From assembly GCF_014638095.1 (NCBI RefSeq), contig NZ_BMFH01000001.1:124001-188000 (forward strand): a DNA stretch of 64,000 nucleotides, written 5' to 3'. The notes under the pieces are model-generated. The model was not told where the DNA came from, searched no databases, and saw nothing but the letters and a program-made list of their open reading frames with translations. The first letter of the stretch is position 1. Each line of letters starts with the position of its first letter. This DNA is from Muriicola marianensis. GTDB taxonomy: Bacteria > Bacteroidota > Bacteroidia > Flavobacteriales > Flavobacteriaceae. Shown here piece by piece: positions 34,002 to 41,924 of the stretch. Position numbers and translations under genes: made by a program.

Positions 34002-35459
34002 TCAGACGTTTTGTTTCTCAGGGACCTCCTGCCGGGTAAAGAGTTTTTTCTTTTTGATAATATCTGCGATCCCTTCGGGCAGCATTTCTTCCCAACCTTC
34101 TTCTCCATTCATGATTTTCTTGAGAACGTCCCTTGAGAAGATATGCATGATCTCCGGATCGTAATCGATGATATCCATCACTTTTCCGTTGTACTTAAAG
34201 AACTTGTAAAGCTCTTTCATGCGGGGGTGTACCTTGATGTTGTTGCTGGTCATGATCTGACCGGTCTCGGCGTTCTTCATAGGGTAGAGGTATACCTTCA
34301 GGTCCTTAAAGAAAAGTTTTCCGAACGCTTCCAGGATACCACCACTGAGGTGCCTGTAATACTTCTCGTCAAAGATCTCTACCAGGTTGTTGACCCCCAT
34401 GGTAAGCCCTATCCTCGCTTTTGTATAATTGCCGAGGTATTCTACTAGCCTGTAGTACTCCTGGAATTTTGAGATAAGCACAGTGTGTCCGAGGGAGCAC
34501 AACAGCTCCGCTCTGTCCATAAAGTCCTGCTCATCTATCTCACCTGAAGCTTTGAGGTTGGCCAGGGTGATCTCGAACATCACCACCGTATTTTCCTCCT
34601 CTACGGTCTGTTCCCTTATGAAGATATCGTAGGATTTCTGGAACATGTCCATATTGACCTTGGTCACGGGCCTGAAACTTCCCCTGAGGGCCAGTATATT
34701 CTTTTTGTAGAGGACTGCTGCTGGCAGGAGGTTGTTGCCGTCCGGGCCGAACATCACAGCGTCCGTCATGTCATACCTGATAAGCTGAAGGCTCATCAGC
34801 CTGTTATCTACATTCTTAAAGTTGGGGCCAGAAAAATTCACCATATCGATCTCCACGGTATCCTTGTCGATATGGTCGTAGAGGTATTTCAGTAATTTCC
34901 TCGGTTTGTTGTACTTGTAAAATGCCCCGTAAATAAGGTTCACCCCAACAATACCCAGAGTTTCCTGTTGTAGTCTGGCCTCATTCTGCTTAAAGCGCAG
35001 GTGGAGGATGATCTCGTCGTATTCCTTCTGATTGGGATCGAGCTGGAACATAATTCCGACCCATCCGTGTCCTTTGTAACGCTTGGAAAAGTCGATGGTG
35101 GCCACGGTATTGGCATAGGTAAAGAAGAGTCGATCCGGGTGATCTTTACGGCTGATCCGCTCCTCCATCAGTTGCATCTCGTGATGCAACATTTTGTTGA
35201 GGCGGCTCTGTGTCACATACCTGCCATCCTTCTCAGTGCCGTAGATCGCGTCGCTGAAATTCTTGTCATAGGCACTCATTGCCTTGGCGATGGTACCTGA
35301 GGCTCCTCCAGACCTGAAAAAATGCCTCGCTGTTTCCTGTCCGGCGCCGATTTCCGCAAAGGTTCCGTAGATCGCGGGATTCAGATTTATGCGCAGCGTT
35401 TTGGCCTTGATGGAGGGAATATTTTCGAATGCGGGATCTTGATTTAAAACGGACGCCAT
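34002..35459 (-). CDS. Conserved protein of unknown function, 485 aa
   Basis: The product is a 485-residue soluble protein without signal peptide or membrane helix. It begins MASVLNQDPAFENIPSIKAK and has a striking Gly-rich block TFAEIGAGQETARHFFRSGG (about 34-53), followed by SGTIAKAMSAYDKNFSDAIY. Later parts look alpha/beta, with GIVGVNLIYGAFYKYNKPRK and NFSGPNFKNVDNRLMSLQLI, and it ends in a Lys-rich tail. I recognise it as widely conserved in Bacteroidota, and I believe also in some other phyla, but I cannot give a function. Database names for such proteins, as far as I recall, are inconsistent and should not be trusted. A -7 promoter element lies directly upstream and is divergent from the MBL hydrolase promoter. 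Confidence 0.75.
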   Translation of the reverse strand: MASVLNQDPAFENIPSIKAKTLRINLNPAIYGTFAEIGAGQETARHFFRSGGASGTIAKAMSAYDKNFSDAIYGTEKDGRYVTQSRLNKMLHHEMQLMEERISRKDHPDRLFFTYANTVATIDFSKRYKGHGWVGIMFQLDPNQKEYDEIILHLRFKQNEARLQQETLGIVGVNLIYGAFYKYNKPRKLLKYLYDHIDKDTVEIDMVNFSGPNFKNVDNRLMSLQLIRYDMTDAVMFGPDGNNLLPAAVLYKKNILALRGSFRPVTKVNMDMFQKSYDIFIREQTVEEENTVVMFEITLANLKASGEIDEQDFMDRAELLCSLGHTVLISKFQEYYRLVEYLGNYTKARIGLTMGVNNLVEIFDEKYYRHLSGGILEAFGKLFFKDLKVYLYPMKNAETGQIMTSNNIKVHPRMKELYKFFKYNGKVMDIIDYDPEIMHIFSRDVLKKIMNGEEGWEEMLPEGIADIIKKKKLFTRQEVPEKQNV

Positions 35460-35477
35460 TCCTCAGGATTTACGCCT

Positions 35478-35485
35478 CAAAGTTA
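35478..35485 (-). promoter_or_regulatory. -7 promoter element for the 485-aa protein gene
   Basis: The minus strand reads TAACTTTG, matching TAnnTTTG, 18 bases before the ATG at 35459. Confidence 0.5.
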
Positions 35486-35519
35486 ATAAGAATGGGGCAT
35501 CTTTTAAATAAATAAGTCA

Positions 35520-35527
35520 TAAATTTG
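35520..35527 (+). promoter_or_regulatory. -7 promoter element overlapping the apparent MBL start codon
   Basis: TAAATTTG matches TAnnTTTG, but its last three bases are the TTG that opens the MBL frame at 35525. Transcription would start near 35533, so translation would have to begin further down, probably at the TTG at 35546. Confidence 0.4.
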
Positions 35528-36313
35528 AATAAAATAGACGAGCCGTTGAAATTGACTTTTTTGGGAACCGGAACCTCTCAGGGGATCCCCGTGATCGGGA
35601 GTACGCATCCGGTCTGTCTGAGTGACAATCCAAAGGATAAAAGGCTTCGTGTCTCCGTCCTTATTTCCTGGGAAGATTACAACTTTGTGATCGACTGCGG
35701 CCCTGATTTCAGGCAACAAATGCTCAGGCATCAGGTCAGGAAACTAGACGGTATTCTCTTCACCCACGAACACGCAGATCACACCGCAGGCATTGACGAT
35801 ATCAGGCCGTTCTTTTTCAGGCAGGGCGATATTCCTATCTATGCCCACCAGCGTGTGGTAGATAATCTGAGAAAAAGATTCGACTATATCTTCTCTGATG
35901 AGGATCGATATCCCGGTGCCCCTGCAGTGAAGGTCAACATTGTGGAAAACGATAAACCATTTCGCGTCGGTAATATGCAGGCGCATCCCATCGAGGCATA
36001 CCACAACCGATTGCAAGTGTTCGGCTATCGCATAGGTGGGATGGCCTACCTGACGGATGTCAAAAGCATTGAATATAAAGAAATAGAAAAGATTAAAGGC
36101 GTTAAGGTATTAATTGTCAACGCATTAAGAGAAGAGCCTCACCATTCACATTTTAATCTGGACGAGGCCCTTGCCTTTGTTGAAAAAGTAGAGCCTCAGG
36201 TAGCATACTTTACACACATCAGCCACCTTTTGGGTTTTCATGATGAGGTAGAAAAAAGCCTGCCTGATCACGTCAACCTTGCCTATGATAATTTAACGGT
36301 TAACCTCAATTGA
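35525..36313 (+). CDS. MBL-fold metallo-hydrolase (PhnP-like)
   Basis: The frame has no ATG near its 5' end. It opens at TTG 35525 and has a second TTG at 35546 that would give MKLTFLGTGTSQGIPVIGST, the way family members usually begin; the promoter motif at 35520 also favours the later start. The product is about 255-262 residues. The dinuclear metal site is FTHEHADHTAG (HxHxDH), with further ligands likely in HPIEAYH, YLTDVKS and the C-terminal FTHISH. PhnP-type enzymes are phosphodiesterases acting on cyclic phosphates, but this branch of the family has no assigned substrate. The stop codon overlaps the next gene's ATG. Confidence 0.9.
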   Translation: MNKIDEPLKLTFLGTGTSQGIPVIGSTHPVCLSDNPKDKRLRVSVLISWEDYNFVIDCGPDFRQQMLRHQVRKLDGILFTHEHADHTAGIDDIRPFFFRQGDIPIYAHQRVVDNLRKRFDYIFSDEDRYPGAPAVKVNIVENDKPFRVGNMQAHPIEAYHNRLQVFGYRIGGMAYLTDVKSIEYKEIEKIKGVKVLIVNALREEPHHSHFNLDEALAFVEKVEPQVAYFTHISHLLGFHDEVEKSLPDHVNLAYDNLTVNLN

Positions 36314-36807
36314 TGAAAGCGAGAATATTTTTATACCTGTTTATTTTTTCATCCCTGATCTCCCTCTACCTCTATGTAAGTTATTCAGCTCAGGTAGAAG
36401 TAAAGGATGATAAGATCACCTCCCTGGAAGAGCAGACCGGCCAATTAGAGGACTCCCTGAGGAGTGCTCAACTCAGAGTGCTTGATCTGCAGTATTTTTC
36501 ACTGGAGAACAATGATGATGCCCTTGCTTATTACGACCACCTTTCCCTCCAGGACCCGGCTCGTTATATCGCAGATAAACTGCTGGAGACCAACGAGACA
36601 AAAGGGGATAATCCCCTGATACCCTATGAGGGAATGGAAAGCAACTTTAAGATCAACAAGATCAACATCCTGAATCACAGATGGATTATCGCTGATTTTT
36701 CGGACGGCAGATTCTGGGGAGAACTCTTTATAGAATACGAGCTCAAAGACGATCTTTCGGTAGACTTCACCCTCCTTGATCACCTGCTCTATACCCGCAG
36801 CAATTAA
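36313..36807 (+). CDS. Membrane-anchored protein with a coiled coil, unknown function
   Basis: The product is 164 residues from ATG 36313, which shares one base with the stop codon of the MBL gene (TGATG). It has an N-terminal membrane anchor (IFLYLFIFSSLISLYLYVSY, about 5-24), then a coiled-coil-like segment (KITSLEEQTGQLEDSLRSAQ, about 35-60), then a small globular domain with ILNHRWIIADFSDGRFWGEL near the C-terminus. The body should be periplasmic. Translational coupling with the MBL hydrolase suggests they work together, but I do not recognise the family. Its last four bases overlap the convergent esterase gene. Confidence 0.72.
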   Translation: MKARIFLYLFIFSSLISLYLYVSYSAQVEVKDDKITSLEEQTGQLEDSLRSAQLRVLDLQYFSLENNDDALAYYDHLSLQDPARYIADKLLETNETKGDNPLIPYEGMESNFKINKINILNHRWIIADFSDGRFWGELFIEYELKDDLSVDFTLLDHLLYTRSN

Positions 36808-37463
36808 AGCTGCTTCTTGAGCCAGTTATTCATGGCGTAAAAATTTTCCCTGGATACACCATGACCAGTCGGGAATTCCTCGAAAGTGTATGATATCCCA
36901 AGACGTTCCAGGATGGGCGGGGTTTTAGTGGCCCAGGATATGGGGATTACCGGGTCGTATTGGCCGTGTGACACAAACATCTTCAGATGGCTGTGATCCA
37001 AGCTCTCATAGCTGTCTACAAGGATGTTTTCGTCTATGTATCCACTCAATCCTACCACGTTACGGAACATACTCGGATAGGAGAGGGCGAGGGCAAAACT
37101 TAAAACGGTTCCCTGACTGAAGCCCAAAAGCGAAATCCGCTTTTCATCCAGGCTATAGGCATCGATTGCCTCCTTAATGAAATGCACCATTTTGCCCACA
37201 GATTCTCTAGCCTGAACCGTATCGCTCCACTTCCCGAAATTCGCATCAAAATTGATATTGTACCAGGCATAACCGTAGGGGGGAAGGGAGTGGGGGGCAC
37301 GGGCAGAAATCACACACAATCCATCAGGCAATTCAGGGGCAAAGGAAAACAGGTCTTCCTCATTGCTCCCGTATCCGTGAAAGAGGAATATAGCAGGGGC
37401 TTTGTCCGTACTTGTAACAGGGGGCCTTATCAGGTACTCCAGGCTGAGGTGGTGGGTGGTCAT
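36804..37463 (-). CDS. Alpha/beta hydrolase, phospholipase/carboxylesterase family
   Basis: The product is 219 residues, the size of the small cytoplasmic carboxylesterase/acyl-protein thioesterase family. The oxyanion-hole loop is IFLFHGYGSNEEDLF, the nucleophile elbow LLGFSQGTVLSFA, the acid in SHGQYDPVIP and the His in FPTGHGVSREN. It hydrolyses carboxylic esters; the natural substrate is unknown. It lies 1 base after the DUF4870-like gene, as the last gene of the operon headed by the BatA-like gene. Confidence 0.9.
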   Translation of the reverse strand: MTTHHLSLEYLIRPPVTSTDKAPAIFLFHGYGSNEEDLFSFAPELPDGLCVISARAPHSLPPYGYAWYNINFDANFGKWSDTVQARESVGKMVHFIKEAIDAYSLDEKRISLLGFSQGTVLSFALALSYPSMFRNVVGLSGYIDENILVDSYESLDHSHLKMFVSHGQYDPVIPISWATKTPPILERLGISYTFEEFPTGHGVSRENFYAMNNWLKKQL

Positions 37464-37464
37464 C

Positions 37465-37794
37465 TTATTGAATGAAAGTAAACCATTTTTGAAAATACGC
37501 TCCGATTACCGGCATCGTATTCGCTCTCCCGCCTATCGCCCCAAGGAAACCATAAAGCCACATGACGAAATAGAAAACATAAAGGGCGAGGAGGGCGTAT
37601 TTTACAAACCACACGCTGAGGAACAGGGCGACACCAAGAAACACCAGGTGGATACCAAAAGCCTGTCGCACGTGAAACCTGGCGAATGGGTTTTTTGGTT
37701 CGAGATTCATCGTGATCGCAATTAACGCGCCCACCATGGTGATATAGGCTACGATTGCCGTGGTTTTCCCTTCCTTAATGTCCTGCTCCTCCAT
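37465..37794 (-). CDS. DUF4870-like small membrane protein
   Basis: The product is 109 residues with three hydrophobic segments: TTAIVAYITMVGALIAITMN, RFHVRQAFGIHLVFLGVALF and YALLALYVFYFVMWLYGFLG. The pattern of a short acidic N-terminus, then a helix, then the FARFHVRQAFG element is typical of DUF4870-like and Tic20-like proteins. No function is known. It lies 11 bases after the dihydroorotase homologue and directly before the esterase gene. Confidence 0.78.
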   Translation of the reverse strand: MEEQDIKEGKTTAIVAYITMVGALIAITMNLEPKNPFARFHVRQAFGIHLVFLGVALFLSVWFVKYALLALYVFYFVMWLYGFLGAIGGRANTMPVIGAYFQKWFTFIQ

Positions 37795-37805
37795 GGTGTA
37801 TTACT

Positions 37806-39065
37806 TCATTTCTTTAGGAATACTTGCTGCCCTGTAACACTGCCATATACCAGGCCTTTGACTTTCCTCCCTGCATACATGCTGTTTTTGGAGGTAGATT
37901 CCAGGCTTTCTTTGGTGATCAGATGATCTCCTTCGGGATTGAAGAGACTCAGACTTACCGGTTCGCCCTCTTTGATGGCAGGCGCAGGAAGACCAAAACG
38001 CTTATGACCTGCAGTCAGGAGATCCACCGTTTTATCCGGACCAAAAATCGAATTCAGGATCCCGAAAGAAGACTCCAGGCCCAGGGATCCGTAGGCAGCC
38101 CTGTCAAATTCCACCCGTTTCTCTTCTATGTCGATGGGCATATGGTCTGAGGTGACCATATCTATCACTCCATTTTTCAGTCCTTTTCGCAGAGCCTCCC
38201 TGTCTTTGGAGGTCCGCAGTGGAGGCATGACTTTGAAATTTGTGTCAAAGTCGACGAGTACTTCATCGGTATAATACAGGTTATGGATCGCGACACTGCA
38301 GGTCACATCCAGTCCTTTCTTCTTGGCTTCACCGATAAGAGCGACAGCTCCGGACGAGGAAATAGTGGGAATATGCAATTTACCTCCGGTGTACTCAAGA
38401 ATATACAGGTCTCTTGCGATCTGTATCTCTTCCGCCAGGGCAGGGATTCCTTTTAATCCCAGCTGGGTGGACGTGTTACCTTCGTTCACCGTCCCTGTGG
38501 CCGCGATAGAGGAGTCCATGGGAAAGGACAGCACAAGTGCGTCAAAACCCTGGGCGTATTGTAGGGCGATCTTCAGTAGATTGGATTGACCTACGGGGGA
38601 TTTAAAATCGTAAAAGGCAACGGCACCGGCCTTCTTCATGTCATACATTTCCGAGAGATCAGTCCCGGCTGAAGCGCGCGTTAAGGCCCCCATGGGATGT
38701 ACCCGTGCCCCTTTTCCGGCAGCCGTCTTATTGATGAAAACGATGTCCCCGCTGGTATCCGGGATAGGGTGCGTATTCGGATTGAGCACAACATCCGTAA
38801 AACCGCTCAAGGCGGCTACTCTTGCTCCATGGGCAAGGGTCTCCCGCTCCTCGTACCCGGGTTCGCCGAAACTAACACTACTGTCTATCCAGCCTTTGGA
38901 TACATGGAGATTGGGCCGTTCAATAACCTTGGTCCTGGCTTCGGGGGAAACCGAAGAGGCGATCTTCTCTATACGACCGTTTTTGATCCATATGTCCCTG
39001 ACTTTACCATGCAGGCTTTGGTTCTGTGTATCCAGGATACGAGCCGATTTGAGAAGAATGTTCAT
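37806..39065 (-). CDS. Dihydroorotase homologue lacking the metal-binding histidines (PyrC'-like)
   Basis: The product is 419 residues from ATG 39065 (MNILLKSARILDTQNQSLHG), whose ATGA overlaps the stop of the BatA-like gene. The fold is that of type I dihydroorotase, the third enzyme of pyrimidine synthesis. However, the zinc-binding DxHxH segment reads WIDSSVSFGEPGYEERET, the HCED region reads LSFPMDSSIAA, and the HIST region reads PTISSSGAVAL. Thus the histidine ligands are gone at three sites, while the Asp in MVTSDHMPID is kept. It is therefore probably not a working dihydroorotase. Inactive PyrC' homologues in pseudomonads instead support aspartate transcarbamoylase assembly, which is a possible role here. 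Other amidohydrolase-like functions cannot be excluded. Confidence 0.85.
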   Translation of the reverse strand: MNILLKSARILDTQNQSLHGKVRDIWIKNGRIEKIASSVSPEARTKVIERPNLHVSKGWIDSSVSFGEPGYEERETLAHGARVAALSGFTDVVLNPNTHPIPDTSGDIVFINKTAAGKGARVHPMGALTRASAGTDLSEMYDMKKAGAVAFYDFKSPVGQSNLLKIALQYAQGFDALVLSFPMDSSIAATGTVNEGNTSTQLGLKGIPALAEEIQIARDLYILEYTGGKLHIPTISSSGAVALIGEAKKKGLDVTCSVAIHNLYYTDEVLVDFDTNFKVMPPLRTSKDREALRKGLKNGVIDMVTSDHMPIDIEEKRVEFDRAAYGSLGLESSFGILNSIFGPDKTVDLLTAGHKRFGLPAPAIKEGEPVSLSLFNPEGDHLITKESLESTSKNSMYAGRKVKGLVYGSVTGQQVFLKK

Positions 39066-40978
39066 TTCATTGCCTTTTGAATGATGATCTCTGCCAGTAA
39101 AAACAGCACCGCTAAAATAACAAACCATTTCCAAAGGCCTGTCACCCTGCTGTCATTTTCAAATCTTTCAAACAATTCAGAAACTGAGTCGATTATATCA
39201 ATGCCTTCGCCCGCTTCATCGAGAGGGAGATAAGTCAGATCATTTTCAGCCCTGGGGAAATTAAAACTAAATGATCTGTCGACAGGTGCATTTACGAGGG
39301 CAAAAGTGCCTGCTTCCTGAGGAGCTCCGGAAAACCAGAGCCTCGTATTCCGTCCTACGGATTGCTGCCGGGGTATAAATTCCAGATCTCCTTTTTTCAG
39401 ACTAAGAATACGGTCCTCACCCAATTGTACGGCCACATCCTCTGAACTATCAGACCCCAACAAATAATAGGGGGTGGGTAAACTGCGGCTTTGCATGGCC
39501 ATGGCATAAAGTGTCGGGACCACAAGGGGAGAAGCAGTGAAATTGGTGTTTACAGGTGATAATGAGGTAGTAAACACATAGCTTTTACCCCTGGCAGCGA
39601 GGAAGGGCGACTCGTTAGAAAAGCCCAGGATTTTATCTGCGCGTCCATTCAAGACAAAGAATTCCTTTGCTGAAGGATACTGAAAATTGGTGACAGCATC
39701 TTTGAAGACATCTCTGAATAGGGGATGGGCATAATTGATGTCCGTAATCTCCATAGGAGTTTGTATCCTTTTTCCAAAGGATAGGCCGTAAAAGCCCAAC
39801 AGGCGGTTGAATTCCTCTGTTTTCATGGTCAGGGAAGGGATCAGCACCAGGCTGCCTCCACGGTCCGTGTATTCCCTCAGGAGATCCACGGTACCCGACG
39901 GAAATGCATTGAGTTGGTTGAGTATGACCAGGTCCTGGTCGGCAATAAGATTGCTGGCCTGATCTAAGGATGAAACCGACCTGTATTGTGATGTATTGTC
40001 ATCGAACAATCTGATCAGAAACTCATCTTCTGTGCCAATTCCCAGGACCCGGATCTTTTCCCGGGTGTTGATGTTGAAATAAAGCTCGTTGTCAAAAGTG
40101 AGGCCGGTGTCTGTGAGTGTGACCTTACCTTCGATATTTTCCTCACCTGGGAGAGAAAAAACGAGTTCAGAAGTACCCTCCGAATTATAGGTCGCCGCAG
40201 ATTTTGCAATCAACGAACCTTTGTTGAACAGAGAAACAGGGATGGATCCAAAATCGTGATTCCCCGAGATGGTAATGTGCAGGTTATTTATATTTCCCGA
40301 TGAGGTCTCGAGAAATACAGTATCGATGGAGACATTCCTTACCTCATCCGTCCTGAGGGGGATAAAAAAGGTGTTGGCTTCTATTCTGCCTTCGTCCATG
40401 ATCCCTCCGAGTGATTCCTGAAAATCCGAAATGACCACAAGGCTTTTGAGCGCATCCGGTCCGTCATTCAAAAAAGAATTGGCCTTAAGTTCGATCTCGG
40501 ACAGATTGAGTTGGTCATTTGAGAACTTGAGTTGAAGGAGCTCATTTCTTATTTCATCTACCCTTACATCCCGGTATTCCGAATCATTCGTAAAAAGGGA
40601 AAAAATAGTGCCCTCCGGGATGGTGCGGATCAGTTCCTGTACGGCTTCCTCCAACAATGAATTTTGATCCCTCCTGGCCTGCATACTGAAGGAATTGTCC
40701 AAATAGATCACCAGGTCCTGCTTCATGAAAGCCGACCTGTTGGCTGTAAAGGGCTGTGCGAAGGCCAGGATCAACGCGGCTAAGAGTCCTAACCTGGAGA
40801 TCAGGAGCAACCATCGTTTCAGGGTCTGGGATTTCTGTGATTTGGCCTTTACCTTTTTTAACAGCCGTACGTTGGTAAATGGGGTGGGTTTAAACCTCCG
40901 TAGCTGTAAAAGGTGGATGAGGATGGGAATAAGGAGCAGCCAGAGCGACCAGAGGAGTTGGGGGTATTTAAACAGCAT
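39062..40978 (-). CDS. BatA-domain/von Willebrand factor A-type membrane protein
   Basis: The product is 638 residues. The N-terminus has the BatA double-helix region: WSLWLLLIPILIHLLQLRRF, a KPTPFTNVRLLK linker, and a second helix LLLISRLGLLAALILAFAQP. Next comes a von Willebrand-like fold (about 88-240) beginning VIYLDNSFSMQARRDQNSLL, in which the MIDAS loop keeps DNSFS. A large beta-rich periplasmic part (about 240-600) follows, and a C-terminal helix (FVILAVLFLLAEIIIQKAMK). Bat proteins are linked to stress tolerance in Bacteroides, but here the gene is not with the batBCDE/MoxR set. Instead it starts an operon with a dihydroorotase homologue, a DUF4870-like protein and an esterase. Confidence 0.88.
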   Translation of the reverse strand: MLFKYPQLLWSLWLLLIPILIHLLQLRRFKPTPFTNVRLLKKVKAKSQKSQTLKRWLLLISRLGLLAALILAFAQPFTANRSAFMKQDLVIYLDNSFSMQARRDQNSLLEEAVQELIRTIPEGTIFSLFTNDSEYRDVRVDEIRNELLQLKFSNDQLNLSEIELKANSFLNDGPDALKSLVVISDFQESLGGIMDEGRIEANTFFIPLRTDEVRNVSIDTVFLETSSGNINNLHITISGNHDFGSIPVSLFNKGSLIAKSAATYNSEGTSELVFSLPGEENIEGKVTLTDTGLTFDNELYFNINTREKIRVLGIGTEDEFLIRLFDDNTSQYRSVSSLDQASNLIADQDLVILNQLNAFPSGTVDLLREYTDRGGSLVLIPSLTMKTEEFNRLLGFYGLSFGKRIQTPMEITDINYAHPLFRDVFKDAVTNFQYPSAKEFFVLNGRADKILGFSNESPFLAARGKSYVFTTSLSPVNTNFTASPLVVPTLYAMAMQSRSLPTPYYLLGSDSSEDVAVQLGEDRILSLKKGDLEFIPRQQSVGRNTRLWFSGAPQEAGTFALVNAPVDRSFSFNFPRAENDLTYLPLDEAGEGIDIIDSVSELFERFENDSRVTGLWKWFVILAVLFLLAEIIIQKAMK

Positions 40979-40995
40979 TTCCCGTAATCATTTGA

Positions 40996-41003
40996 CAAAT
41001 ATA
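40996..41003 (-). promoter_or_regulatory. -7 promoter element for the BatA-like operon
   Basis: The minus strand reads TATATTTG, an exact TAnnTTTG match, 17 bases before the ATG at 40978. Confidence 0.55.
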
Positions 41004-41132
41004 ATCAAAGTTTTGCAGGAGCGAATCGGTTCCTATCAGGACATTTTACGTTTGGATACCCGCTTCAGCAGAGGAAGAAATGGTGCTGCTCAACCCCTGC
41101 ACGCCAGGGTGAAAATAGGATGCGTATTTTGA

Positions 41133-41819
41133 CTATTCGGATTGCCTTAAGGCTTGCTCTATGGCCGATTCAGCAAGTGGAGCCATCATTTCGTAACCTT
41201 TCCTGGTGGGATGTACCCCGTCATGAGCAAGATCGGGGTCCAGCCCTTTGTTCTCATTGACCATAGCACTGAAATAGTCGAGATAGACTACGCCGGCTTG
41301 CTCGGTGTACTCCTTTATCATTGTGTTGAGCTCGGGTATTTTGATATCAGGTCTCAGTCCCGGGCGCCAGGGATAATCAGAAGCCGGCAGGACAGAACAA
41401 AGGACTACAGCAATGCCGTTTGCTCTGGCCAGTTCTGTCATGGAGATCAGGTTGTCAAGGGTCTCCTGCAGGGTCATTGGCCCGGTATTACCGGCAATAT
41501 CATTGGTGCCGGCGAGAATAACCACCACCCTGGGTTTCAGATCGATCACATCCTGTCTGAACCTGACCAGCATCTGAGGGGTCGTCTGACCACCGATTCC
41601 CCGGTTGATGTAGGGTTTTCCTTCGAAAAAGGAAGGCATGGTTTGCAACCAGCCAATGGTAATGGAATTTCCAAAGAATACGACTCGGCCTTCTTTTGTC
41701 ACTTTTTCATCTAATGATAGATTCTCATTCCTGAATTCAGCCAGTTGGGCCCAATCCTGGGCGGTTAGCTGTCCGGAAAGGAGTACTGCAAGGAAGATGA
41801 TCACATTTGTTCTCTTCAT
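41133..41819 (-). CDS. Exported SGNH/GDSL-type hydrolase
   Basis: The product is 228 residues. A signal peptide (about 1-20, KRTNVIIFLAVLLSGQLTAQ) is followed by the SGNH blocks: Ser in VVFFGNSITIGW, Gly in NRGIGGQTTPQML, Asn in VILAGTNDIAGN and the Asp-His pair in HDGVHPTRKGY. SGNH hydrolases are esterases, for example acyl or acetyl esterases on lipids or glycans; the periplasmic or extracellular location fits glycan deacetylation. A near-match to the -7 motif (TATCTTTT) lies about 26 bases upstream. It stands alone, not linked to its neighbours. Confidence 0.9.
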   Translation of the reverse strand: MKRTNVIIFLAVLLSGQLTAQDWAQLAEFRNENLSLDEKVTKEGRVVFFGNSITIGWLQTMPSFFEGKPYINRGIGGQTTPQMLVRFRQDVIDLKPRVVVILAGTNDIAGNTGPMTLQETLDNLISMTELARANGIAVVLCSVLPASDYPWRPGLRPDIKIPELNTMIKEYTEQAGVVYLDYFSAMVNENKGLDPDLAHDGVHPTRKGYEMMAPLAESAIEQALRQSE

Positions 41820-41876
41820 GGCGTACTGCGATGTATTAATGCCGAAAAGATACTAAATAAGATCCCGGAAGACCAC

Positions 41877-41905
41877 AAAAAAACCCTGCTTTTTAAGGGC
41901 AGGGT
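41877..41905 (-). terminator. Intrinsic terminator after the lipoprotein gene
   Basis: ACCCTGC (41883-41889) pairs with GCAGGGT (41899-41905). On the minus strand a run of T follows, about 20 bases after the stop codon at 41925. Confidence 0.8.
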
Positions 41906-41924
41906 CTTCTTTTATATCATGTAA

